From Chryseotalea sanaruensis (lineage in GTDB: Bacteria; Bacteroidota; Bacteroidia; Cytophagales; Cyclobacteriaceae), in assembly GCF_003990915.1 (NCBI RefSeq), contig NZ_BHXQ01000004.1, positions 248,001-312,000 on the forward strand: DNA of 64,000 nucleotides. Direction: 5' to 3'. A model generated the notes under the pieces. That model had not been told where the DNA came from. It worked only from the letters and a program-made list of their open reading frames with translations, and did not search any database. Made by a program: the position numbers and the translations under genes. Shown in pieces: positions 1 through 7,896 of the stretch (its first letter is position 1; each line of letters opens with the position of its first letter).

Positions 1-2009
1 TAGTTATCAAGCGTTAGCGTGTATGGTAGCGGTTCAGATTCGTAAGTCTGGCGCATAGATTGCCCGACATACCAATCTGTGTTATAGTAGCTCAATACAA
101 TTACACGCATATCTGTTCTAACACCTTCAACCTCCTGATTATACCACAGAGGGAAAGTATCGTTATCGCCACCAGTATAGAGTACAGCGTTGGGTTCACA
201 AGACTGTAAATAGTTGTAAGCAGAGTCAACTGAGAAATAGCGGTGATTCCTGTTGTGATCATCCCAGTTTTGAGCCAGCATAATTGTAGGTGCACTTAAA
301 CAGAGGAATGTGGCCACTATTGTCGCCACAGTTAGGTTCTTAAATAGTTTTTCAAATGTTTTGGCAATGGCAATAACAGCGAAACCAATCCAGAAACAAA
401 AAGCATAATACGAACCCGCATAAATGTAATCGCGTTCGCGTGGTTCGCTTGGAGGACCGTTCAGATAGATAACCAACGCAACCCCTAGCAGTATAAACAG
501 CAAGCCAACTACAGCAAGATTTTTTTGGTCGTGAATAAATTGGTAGAACATACCGATCAATCCTAAGATGAAAGGAATCATGAACAGGTTATTGCGACCC
601 TTATTTTCTTTTAGTGCTTGCGGCAATTCTTCGAACCAATCTGTTGGTCTTAACCAATCTGCACCTTGTATGTCGCTTTCACGTCCTGCAAAATTCCACA
701 TGAAATAACGCATGTACATCCAACTGATCTGATGGTTAAACATGAAACGCAGGTTATCACCAAACGTTGGTTTTTGATTTTCTCGTAAACCTAGAATCTG
801 TTCGTATTCTTTTTTTGCATCGCTTACCCAAATACGTGGAAGTATGGTTGTACGATTCGGATCATATTTGTAAGAGATTTTACGATCTACAAGTTCATAA
901 CGGTCTTTGCCTTTTTTATAAACGGGCTCTCCTTCTACAACTTCAATAGGTTGTGCATCGTAGTACTGACCTTTTAATAAAGGTCTGCTACCATATTGTT
1001 CGCGTTTCAAGTAACTAACAAAACCAATCGGGTCTGAAGGATCATTTTGATTGATTGGAGGGTTGTAGTTTGAACGGATAACAACCATGGTATAGCAGCT
1101 GTAGCCAATCAGAATAAATGCAAAAGAAAGTAAGAAGGTGTTAAGTATAGGCATTACTTTCTTTTGTGAATAGTAGATACCGTAAATCAGACTTCCAAAT
1201 AGCGCAACAATAAAAAAGATAATGCCCGAATTGAAAGGCAAGCGTAATGAGTTTACAAAGAAGATCTCAAGGCTACCTGCAAAAGAAGGAAGGCCCGGGA
1301 TAACTATGGAATTGATAAAGAAAATAATAACTAAGCTGACAGCCAGCGTTGACGCAATACCCCAAAATGTAGGCTTGTATTTTTTAAAGTAGTAAATCAG
1401 TGAAAGCGCAGGTATGGTTACCAAGTTCAATAAGTGGACACCGATGGAAAGCCCCATCATGTAAAAAATCAAAATGAGCCAACGATTTGCTTTCGACTCA
1501 TCTTCAATAACATCCCACTTAAGCATGGCCCAAACCACCAGAGCTGTGAAGAACGATGACATTGCGTACACTTCAGCTTCTACCGCTGAAAACCAAAAAG
1601 TATCGGAGAAAGTATAAGCAAGAGAGCCGACCAAACCAGCCCCCATCAACAACCATGTGTTTGAGTCTGTTAACTCATCATTGTTATTAAGTTTTAAAAG
1701 TTTTTTACCGAAAAGAACAATCGACCAGAACAAGAATATGATAGTAAAGGCACTAGCCAATACGCTTGAGAAGTTAATCCAATAAGCAACTTTGGTTACA
1801 TCGCCCATGGCCAGAAACGAGAACAGTCGGCCAATCAATAGAAACAAGGGTGCTCCCGGAGGGTGAGGCACTTCTAATTTGTACGATACGGCTATGAATT
1901 CGCCACAATCCCAATAACTGGCGGTGCGCTCCATAGTTAGCCAATAGGTAGCGAGTGCTACAGCAAATACTAGCCAACCGGTAATGTTGTTGATTTTCTG
2001 AAACTTCAT
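1..2009 (-). CDS. DUF2723 family multi-pass membrane protein (5' part, C-terminus cut by window edge)
   Basis: The reading frame opens at 2009 and stays open to the window edge, so about 669 residues are visible and the C-terminus is missing. The first 60 residues contain TASYWDCGEFIA (about 29-40) followed by HPPGAP, the signature of DUF2723. Many hydrophobic segments follow, and a GGDNDTFPLWY motif near residue 610 opens the soluble C-terminal part. Bacteroidota members usually run to about 1000 residues. The human relative TMEM260 is a protein O-mannosyltransferase, so a polyprenyl-phosphate-sugar-dependent glycosyltransferase acting at the periplasmic face of the inner membrane is plausible, but that is inference from the family. 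No partner gene is visible on its 3' side. Confidence 0.9.
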   Translation of the reverse strand, partial: MKFQKINNITGWLVFAVALATYWLTMERTASYWDCGEFIAVSYKLEVPHPPGAPLFLLIGRLFSFLAMGDVTKVAYWINFSSVLASAFTIIFLFWSIVLFGKKLLKLNNNDELTDSNTWLLMGAGLVGSLAYTFSDTFWFSAVEAEVYAMSSFFTALVVWAMLKWDVIEDESKANRWLILIFYMMGLSIGVHLLNLVTIPALSLIYYFKKYKPTFWGIASTLAVSLVIIFFINSIVIPGLPSFAGSLEIFFVNSLRLPFNSGIIFFIVALFGSLIYGIYYSQKKVMPILNTFLLSFAFILIGYSCYTMVVIRSNYNPPINQNDPSDPIGFVSYLKREQYGSRPLLKGQYYDAQPIEVVEGEPVYKKGKDRYELVDRKISYKYDPNRTTILPRIWVSDAKKEYEQILGLRENQKPTFGDNLRFMFNHQISWMYMRYFMWNFAGRESDIQGADWLRPTDWFEELPQALKENKGRNNLFMIPFILGLIGMFYQFIHDQKNLAVVGLLFILLGVALVIYLNGPPSEPRERDYIYAGSYYAFCFWIGFAVIAIAKTFEKLFKNLTVATIVATFLCLSAPTIMLAQNWDDHNRNHRYFSVDSAYNYLQSCEPNAVLYTGGDNDTFPLWYNQEVEGVRTDMRVIVLSYYNTDWYVGQSMRQTYESEPLPYTLTLDN

Positions 2010-2145
2010 GATAGATTTTTACAAAATAAACGTGCTAAAATAGGTAAAATTCTTTGTTAGGTAGAGTATTCTTTGGCTAATAAAGTAGCGCTTAAAAGAT
2101 CTACTCCTTGTTAAAATATTGGATTAACTTTTATTAACGAACAGT

Positions 2146-3282
2146 CTAATTCAGCTGTTTATGAAAATACAATGATGGTTCGGTAAAAAGATGGGGGTGG
2201 GCAATCATTACAAGATCCTGCAAAATGATATCAGGTCTTAGGTAGCCTAGCTCCAGAAATTCACTTCCGCCAGTAGCTCCGATGCGGGCATTGTAGGTGT
2301 AAACCTTTCCGCTTTGGTAAGCATTAAATTTAGTGTAGCGGTTATCGCTGGTGCCAATTTCTCCTAATGATTTAAAAGAGCCCACGCCAATCCAATATTC
2401 TGCCATATTGGCTTTATCATAAACGAGTTCAAAAGGTAATTGTAAGTAACCCGCGGTAGAATCATCACTCCATAAATAATTGAAGCCTGCATCTCGCAAA
2501 AGCTTGGCAGCATAATTTTGACCAGCAGGCATAAACCATGCATCGCCATATACGATGCCGCTCATAACTGTTGGTTTAGGGTTGGTTAGTGAATCTACTT
2601 TATGTTTTATTTGTAAGTAATTTTGCTCAATAGCAAAGAATACCGAGTCGGCCATTATTTTTTTATCAAAGAAAAGCGCCATGTATTTAATCCACTCAGC
2701 TCTTCCCAGTGGATGTTCTTCAAGGTATTCGGCATTGATGACTACTGGTGTTCCTAAATCTTCTATACTTTTAAATTGTCCGTAATCACCAGTCATGGTA
2801 TAAGCCATCACCACATCAGGAGATAGTGCAGCAAGCTTTTCGATATTAAGTCCTTTATCAACACCCAGATCAATAACATAACCACTGTCAATTCTCATCC
2901 GCATTTTTTCAGAACTGATATAATCGGTTGTAGGAAAACCAACTAATGCAGCACTTTCATTTAAGTAATCTAATAAAGGAATGTGTGTGGTGGATGTACA
3001 GACAATACTTTTAATAGGTGTCCTGATAATTTTAATATGGCTGTCGTGAGCTGGTATTTCAGTCGCAGCATCAATTAGCCAATAGGTTAAAACCTCTTCT
3101 GATCCCTGATAAGGTTTCATAACCTCAACCTGAGTAATGTTTTCTTTGTAAGAAACCCGAAAACCTTTTGCATACTTAGTATAAGTTGAATCAATAAGAA
3201 AATTATTGCTGTGGTTTTTCTTGCTGCCGCAGGAAGCGACTATTAAAGCAAAAACAAAAAGACTATATAAACGCATGTGCAA
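2146..3282 (-). CDS. btuF: BtuF-like cobalamin ABC-transporter substrate-binding lipoprotein
   Basis: This 378-residue protein starts with a lipoprotein signal ending in VASC-G (Cys18; Met3 is an equally good start). The body matches the helical-backbone periplasmic binding protein fold (PF01497): a first lobe with an IVCTSTTHIPLLDYL segment, an LSPDVVMAY segment, a long linking helix, and a second lobe. Such proteins carry corrinoids, haem or ferric siderophores to an inner-membrane ABC transporter. The cobalamin assignment comes from context: the divergent neighbour is a riboswitch-led btuB-btuG operon. No permease or ATPase gene (btuC, btuD) lies in the window. The riboswitch is on the opposite strand and cannot control this gene directly. 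Confidence 0.82.
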   Translation of the reverse strand: MHMRLYSLFVFALIVASCGSKKNHSNNFLIDSTYTKYAKGFRVSYKENITQVEVMKPYQGSEEVLTYWLIDAATEIPAHDSHIKIIRTPIKSIVCTSTTHIPLLDYLNESAALVGFPTTDYISSEKMRMRIDSGYVIDLGVDKGLNIEKLAALSPDVVMAYTMTGDYGQFKSIEDLGTPVVINAEYLEEHPLGRAEWIKYMALFFDKKIMADSVFFAIEQNYLQIKHKVDSLTNPKPTVMSGIVYGDAWFMPAGQNYAAKLLRDAGFNYLWSDDSTAGYLQLPFELVYDKANMAEYWIGVGSFKSLGEIGTSDNRYTKFNAYQSGKVYTYNARIGATGGSEFLELGYLRPDIILQDLVMIAHPHLFTEPSLYFHKQLN

Positions 3283-3330
3283 TATTAAAGCTTGTTAAGC
3301 TTAGAACCTTAATAAGTATTTGACTTCTTT

Positions 3331-3359
3331 TTGTTTTGAATTGCAGCTTTCTATATTTG
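3331..3359 (+). promoter_or_regulatory. Promoter of the cobalamin riboswitch-btuB-btuG operon
   Basis: A TTG (3331-3333) and a TATATTTG (3352-3359, matching the Bacteroidota -7 consensus TAnnTTTG) are separated by 18 bases. Transcription would begin around 3365, just ahead of the riboswitch. Confidence 0.6.
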
Positions 3360-3383
3360 CAACCGATTCGCGGTTCTTCATCC

Positions 3384-3564
3384 TGTTACAGGCTCTGAAG
3401 ATTAAAAGGGAATTTCGTGTAAAACGAAAGCTGTCCCCGCAACTGTAAGCCAATATCAGACATTGTTTAGTCTGGTAAATGCTACTGACAACCAAGCCAC
3501 TGTGTTGATGGCAACATTAACATGGGAAGGCGTTAGTAGTAGGCGAGCCAGGAGACCTGCCGTA
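3384..3564 (+). promoter_or_regulatory. Cobalamin (AdoCbl-type) riboswitch
   Basis: The leader contains the recognisable blocks of the B12 riboswitch in order: GTTACAGG near 3385, AAAAGGGAA, the hairpin around CGTG...ACG, GCTGTCCCCGCAACTGTAA at 3429-3447, the B12 box AAGCCACTG near 3495, and GAGCCAGGAGACCTGCC at 3545-3561. It ends about 100 bases before the btuB start, leaving room for an expression platform over the start region. Binding of cobalamin is expected to reduce btuB-btuG expression. Confidence 0.93.
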
Positions 3565-3665
3565 ATCATTAAAAAATTTTTTGACTTTCGGGTGAAAGGT
3601 CAGGGTTGTTCGAAGGCTATGCTTTCAGACTTTTCTGGTTATCCACCTGTCGCAACTAAACGATT

Positions 3666-5558
3666 ATGGTTTTGCGATTGGGTATGCTTTTTACGCTTGT
3701 ACTTTGTGCTGCGCATTTGTTGGCACAAAGCGATACAACTGTGCTCGCGCCTGTAGAAATTTACGGAATCCGTATAACAACGTATGCGGTTGGTGCTAAA
3801 GTAAATACTTTGTCGCAAGGCAATACTGTGCAGACATTAGCTGCCAGCTTGGCTGCTGAGTCATCGCTATACTTTAAAAATTATGGTAGCGAACAATTAA
3901 GCACGATCAGTTTCAGAGGCACCACAGCTTCGCAGACAGCAGTGCTTTGGAACGGCATCAATGTTAACGCACCTACTTTGGGGCAAACTGATTTTTCTAT
4001 TGTGCCCATGTTTTTATTTGATGAGGTACTGATACAATATGGAGCGGGTAGTGCTTTAGTTGGTACAGATGCTATTGGAGGAAGTGTATCCTTAAAAAAT
4101 GAAAATGTAATTTTCTCGAGAGGCTTTAACGCATTATTCCACCAACAGGTGGGTAGCTTTGGTCGTATTGCAAGCGGGATTAAATTTAATGGGGGTAATC
4201 ACAAATGGAATTTTTCTACCAGCCTTTATGGTTTTAAAATCAAAAACGATTTTCCTTATAACTCTCCTGCTGTTGGTTATATAAGAAGGCAAGAAAATGC
4301 AGCTGTAAAAAATGAAGGTGTTCGTCAACAGATTGCTTATAAAATAAGTGAAACACAACAAGTTTTGCTTGAAGGAATTTACGCTCATAACTTTCGCCAT
4401 AACCAACCTACAGTCACCAATTTTGGTGCTAATGAAACCCTGGATAACAAACAAGTGAGGCTTGCTTTGCATTATGATCTTGCTTCAGATCTTGGTGTAA
4501 TGCGAGCAACAGTAGCTCACATTCGTGATGAGCAGGAATACACAGATGATGCAAACAGTTTAGTCAGCACCAATCAATGGTCAGCTTTGATTAATGTAGA
4601 CAAGCAGCTATCAAGACAAATAAACATTCGTTGGGGCGGAAGTGCTAATCGATATGAAGCTTTTGGAGATAACTATCCTTCTGATCTTGTTGAAAGTCGT
4701 TATGATGTATATTCTTCTATTCGATACAGTATTAATTCGTTTTGGTTATTAAGCATCAATTTACGTCAGGCCTTCTATGATGTACGTTATGCTCCCTTTG
4801 CGCCTTCACTCGGAACAGAGCTTAAATTATTTGAAACAAAGTTAAATAAGCTGACTTGGCGGGGGCAAGCCGCAAGGGCTTTTCGTATCCCCACACTTAA
4901 CGATAGGTATTGGTTACCTGTTGGCAATCAAAACTTGAAGGCAGAAGATGCCTGGCAAATTGAAACTGGTATTAATTGGAAAAAGCAAACTAAGTATACT
5001 AAAGTAGATGTTGAGCTTAGTTATTACAAAACCCAAACGACTAATATGATCGTATGGCTGCCCAATGAAAATAGCAACTGGGCTCCGATCAATCTTCAGG
5101 AAGTAAATATTAATGGTCTGGAAAGTAATCTGACAGCAAACACACAACAGGGCAAAGGCCAATTGAACGCAAAACTCTCGTACAGTTTTACAAAATCGAT
5201 CAATGAAAGAGGCATAGATGGATCAAGCATTGGTAAGCAGCTTCCCTATGTGCCTATTCATTCAGGTAGATTAATGCTAAGTGCGAGCCATTCCGGATGG
5301 ACAATTATGCTGCGTAATAACTACACCAGTATGCGCTTCATCTCACTGGAGAATAGCGAAAGACAGGCTTTAGATGCCTACTTCCTCATGGATGCTGAAC
5401 TTTTTAAAGAATGGCATTGGAATAAAGTTTTACTGACATCACGTGTGCAGGTGAATAATTTCTCCAATCTGTACTACGAAAATTTTGCAAAGCATGCGAT
5501 GCCGGGTCGCAATTTTTCAATGAGTATCTCAATTCAAGTAAACAATCAATTAAAATGA
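3666..5558 (+). CDS. btuB: TonB-dependent vitamin B12 receptor, BtuB-like
   Basis: This 630-residue outer-membrane receptor has a signal peptide (cleavage after HLLAQ), a short N-terminal TonB-box region, a plug domain with the conserved ISFRGTTASQTAVLWNGI and GTDAIGG segments (residues about 75-145), and a long beta-barrel ending in an aromatic-rich terminal strand (NFSMSISIQV). Cobalamin specificity is inferred from the riboswitch immediately upstream and from the downstream btuG-like gene, with which it overlaps by four bases (ATGA). It imports the ligand across the outer membrane using TonB energy. Its length is close to E. coli BtuB and shorter than SusC-type receptors. Confidence 0.92.
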   Translation: MVLRLGMLFTLVLCAAHLLAQSDTTVLAPVEIYGIRITTYAVGAKVNTLSQGNTVQTLAASLAAESSLYFKNYGSEQLSTISFRGTTASQTAVLWNGINVNAPTLGQTDFSIVPMFLFDEVLIQYGAGSALVGTDAIGGSVSLKNENVIFSRGFNALFHQQVGSFGRIASGIKFNGGNHKWNFSTSLYGFKIKNDFPYNSPAVGYIRRQENAAVKNEGVRQQIAYKISETQQVLLEGIYAHNFRHNQPTVTNFGANETLDNKQVRLALHYDLASDLGVMRATVAHIRDEQEYTDDANSLVSTNQWSALINVDKQLSRQINIRWGGSANRYEAFGDNYPSDLVESRYDVYSSIRYSINSFWLLSINLRQAFYDVRYAPFAPSLGTELKLFETKLNKLTWRGQAARAFRIPTLNDRYWLPVGNQNLKAEDAWQIETGINWKKQTKYTKVDVELSYYKTQTTNMIVWLPNENSNWAPINLQEVNINGLESNLTANTQQGKGQLNAKLSYSFTKSINERGIDGSSIGKQLPYVPIHSGRLMLSASHSGWTIMLRNNYTSMRFISLENSERQALDAYFLMDAELFKEWHWNKVLLTSRVQVNNFSNLYYENFAKHAMPGRNFSMSISIQVNNQLK

Positions 5559-6595
5559 AAAAAACACAACTGAATTTTTTTGTAATACTGCTGGCGGGCA
5601 TTTTTTTATTAGCAAGCTGCGATGAAAGCGAGAATGGACCCAAAGGCGATTTTGATAATGGTGTGCTTGTTATTAATGAAGGGAATTTTATGGCGGGTGA
5701 CGGATCCGTTTCCTTCTTTGATCCAAACACGAAAATAACCACTGAAGATATCTTTGGTCTTGTCAATGATGGTCTTGCTTTAGGCGATGTTGTTCAGTCC
5801 ATGACTGTGGTGGGTGATGAAGCGTACATTGTTGTGAACAACGATAATAAAGTTGAAGTTGTAAACGTCAACACTTTTGAAGCACTCCATACCATAAACA
5901 ATGTTAAACTGCCAAGGTATTTTGCTACAGCCAGTGGCAAGGGTTATTTAACAGAATGGGTAAGTTTTTCAGAATCGGGTCGCGTCTCAGTAGTAGATTT
6001 AACAACATATAGCGTAACCAAAACCATTACAACTGACTTTGGTGCTGAGCATGTTATTGCTGTAGGCAATAAAATTTTTGTATCCAATAATTTTACTAAT
6101 ACCATTTCGGTAATCAGCACCACAACTGATGCCGTTGTGAAGACAATAGAAGTAGGTTCATCACCAGGAGAATTTGTGCTTGATGCTCAAAACAAACTTT
6201 GGGTAGTTTGCGGAGGTGATTACCAGGAGAATAATAGTGCCTTGGTGCAGATAGATCCGTCTACAGAGGCAGTAGTGAAGACAATTGAACTTAATCGTAA
6301 TGTTCCTTCAAAATTAGTTACAGACAAAACAAAAAATGCGCTCTACTATTATTCAGGAAAATCGGTGTATAAGTTGGCAACATCTGCCATCGTTGCACCT
6401 GCTGAACCATTATTTACAAGAGCCAGCGCGACAGGTTTTTACGGACTAGACATAGATCAAAACACCAATATCATTTATCTAGGTGATGCCAAAGGTTTTG
6501 CAAGTGATGGAGAAGTGTATCGTTATAATCTTGATGGTAGCTTTATCGACAGCTTCTCATCGGGCAGAGGGCCTAATGGATTTGTATTTAACTAA
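5555..6595 (+). CDS. btuG: BtuG-like surface lipoprotein, YncE/DUF5074 beta-propeller
   Basis: This 346-residue lipoprotein has lipobox LLASC (Cys22) followed by the acidic stretch DESENG, which resembles the surface-export signals of Bacteroidota lipoproteins. The rest is a repeat-built beta-propeller with recurring blade phrases such as VEVVNVNTFEALHTI, ISVISTTTDAVVKTIEV and LVQIDPSTEAVVKTIEL. It is translationally coupled to btuB by an ATGA overlap and lies under the same riboswitch. In Bacteroides, BtuG is a propeller lipoprotein that binds B12 very tightly on the cell surface and hands it to BtuB. Gene order, fold and lipidation all match, but B12-contact residues cannot be checked here. 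Confidence 0.82.
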   Translation: MKKTQLNFFVILLAGIFLLASCDESENGPKGDFDNGVLVINEGNFMAGDGSVSFFDPNTKITTEDIFGLVNDGLALGDVVQSMTVVGDEAYIVVNNDNKVEVVNVNTFEALHTINNVKLPRYFATASGKGYLTEWVSFSESGRVSVVDLTTYSVTKTITTDFGAEHVIAVGNKIFVSNNFTNTISVISTTTDAVVKTIEVGSSPGEFVLDAQNKLWVVCGGDYQENNSALVQIDPSTEAVVKTIELNRNVPSKLVTDKTKNALYYYSGKSVYKLATSAIVAPAEPLFTRASATGFYGLDIDQNTNIIYLGDAKGFASDGEVYRYNLDGSFIDSFSSGRGPNGFVFN

Positions 6596-6615
6596 AGGAC
6601 ATTGAATAACTAAAC

Positions 6616-6696
6616 AGGTATGCCGGTTCAGCTCCCCGAATGCTGATTCTCGTTGTGAATCGGAAGCTGCTGAATTTGGCATACCTTTGTTTTTGA
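6616..6696 (+). terminator. Nested stem-loop downstream of btuG, probable terminator
   Basis: Three nested inverted repeats can be read directly: AGGTATGCC (6616-6624) with GGCATACCT (6678-6686), TTCAGC (6627-6632) with GCTGAA (6669-6674), and GATTC (6645-6649) with GAATC (6657-6661). The structure is followed by TTGTTTTTG. It sits 20 bases after the btuG stop and would end the operon. Its size is unusual for a plain terminator. Confidence 0.6.
6682..6689 (+). promoter_or_regulatory. -7 promoter element for the DUF5522 gene
   Basis: TACCTTTG matches TAnnTTTG and lies in the right arm of the large stem-loop, just upstream of the small coding region. No -33 TTG is found at the usual spacing. 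Confidence 0.35.
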
Positions 6697-6698
6697 TT

Positions 6699-6869
6699 GT
6701 GAGTAAAAAGGATAATAGTAACAAACCGAATGAGTCTAAAACTGCCATGTTCTATTGGGAGAATGGACTTATGGTATTTACGGAAGCCTATCACTTAAAA
6801 AGAGGCTATTGCTGCAAGAATGGTTGCAGGCATTGCCCTTACAAAGAAGTTAAGACTAAATCTTCTTGA
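6699..6869 (+). CDS. Small DUF5522 family cysteine-rich protein
   Basis: The frame encodes the DUF5522 signature ENGLMVFTEAYHLKRGYCC followed by xNGCRHCPY, with four clustered cysteines and a histidine in CC-x3-C-x-H-C, typical of this small Bacteroidota family of unknown function. The start is uncertain: a GTG at 6699 gives 56 residues, a TTG at 6687 gives 60, and the first ATG (6747) gives 40 and still keeps the whole conserved part. The Cys/His cluster suggests a small metal-binding knuckle, which is inference. Its 3' end overlaps the end of convergent meaB by 14 bases. Confidence 0.8.
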   Translation: MSKKDNSNKPNESKTAMFYWENGLMVFTEAYHLKRGYCCKNGCRHCPYKEVKTKSS

Positions 6870-7842
6870 AATTTTTCAGCATGTCTTTAGCCGCTTGGTA
6901 AGCTGACATAGATCCTGACTCGACTTTTTTCTCGAGAGCATTTATTAGTTCACCAAGTGCTTGCGAGCTTTTTATCTCCTGTTGCAGCAAATGGTTGAAG
7001 CATTCATATAGCCAGGTTTTGTTCTGTTCTTTTCTATTTTGTAGAAAGAAGCCATTCAGTTTAGTGTGTGTTTCAAATTGTACAATTGCATTCCACACTT
7101 CAGCGATACCTTCATTTTCTAGTGCGGAACAAGTCATGACCTTGGCTGTCCAGCCGCTGGCTGGTGGCTGAAACAAATGCAATGCATGTGTATAGTCTGC
7201 AACTGCCATAGCTGCTTTCTTTTTATTCTCTCCATCCGCCTTAGTAATTACCAATACATCAGCCATTTCCATAATACCTTTTTTGATGCCTTGCAGTTCG
7301 TCACCCGCGCCTGCTAACATCAGTAAAAGGAAAAAATCCACCATGTTTTTAACTGCAGTTTCTGACTGACCAGTACCAACTGTTTCAATAATAATAATAT
7401 CAAAGCCTGCTGCTTCACAAAGCAAAGCAGCTTCACGTGTTTTGTGCGCAACACCTCCCAGCGTACTACCCGATGCACTTGGTCTGATGTAGGCATTTGG
7501 ATTTTTTGAAAGAGACTCCATTCTTGTTTTGTCTCCCAAGATGCTGCCATGAGTAAGCTGACTGCTCGGATCTATGGTTAATACTGCCAGTTTTTTGTCG
7601 TTAGAAGTTAAATAATTGCCAAAGGCTTCAATAAAAGTACTCTTACCAACACCGGGCACTCCTGTAATGCCAATGCGTAGTGCTTTGCCAGTGTGTGGTA
7701 ATATTGCTTCTAAAAGGGCAGCTGCCATTTCTTCATCTTCCGGCAAAACGCTTTCAACCAAAGTAATAGCCTTACTCAGTGTAACCCTGTTGCCTGCTAA
7801 AATACCACTGGTTAATTCCTTAAGAGTTAAACGCTTTTTCAA
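6856..7842 (-). CDS. meaB: Methylmalonyl-CoA mutase-associated GTPase MeaB
   Basis: This 328-residue G3E-type P-loop GTPase carries Walker A GVPGVGKS (61-68), a TIDPSS motif (89-94), an ETVGTGQSE segment (G3 region) and VITKADG (G4-like, NKxD equivalent). The N-terminal helix with AGNRVTLSKAITLVES is characteristic of the ArgK/MeaB family. MeaB gates cofactor loading and protects adenosylcobalamin-dependent methylmalonyl-CoA mutase in the cytoplasm. The mutase genes are not in the window, but the gene lies next to the B12 import locus, which fits its role. It is transcribed convergently with the DUF5522 gene. Confidence 0.95.
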   Translation of the reverse strand: MKKRLTLKELTSGILAGNRVTLSKAITLVESVLPEDEEMAAALLEAILPHTGKALRIGITGVPGVGKSTFIEAFGNYLTSNDKKLAVLTIDPSSQLTHGSILGDKTRMESLSKNPNAYIRPSASGSTLGGVAHKTREAALLCEAAGFDIIIIETVGTGQSETAVKNMVDFFLLLMLAGAGDELQGIKKGIMEMADVLVITKADGENKKKAAMAVADYTHALHLFQPPASGWTAKVMTCSALENEGIAEVWNAIVQFETHTKLNGFFLQNRKEQNKTWLYECFNHLLQQEIKSSQALGELINALEKKVESGSMSAYQAAKDMLKNFKKI

Positions 7843-7896
7843 AGGTTAGTATGCTAGTTTCATTCAAATCTTTAAATTTACTAAAACCCTGGCTCT

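Noticed and set aside
3463..3756. 97-residue plus-strand frame across the riboswitch
   Set aside because: It runs through the cobalamin riboswitch core and into btuB in another frame; no family-like sequence.
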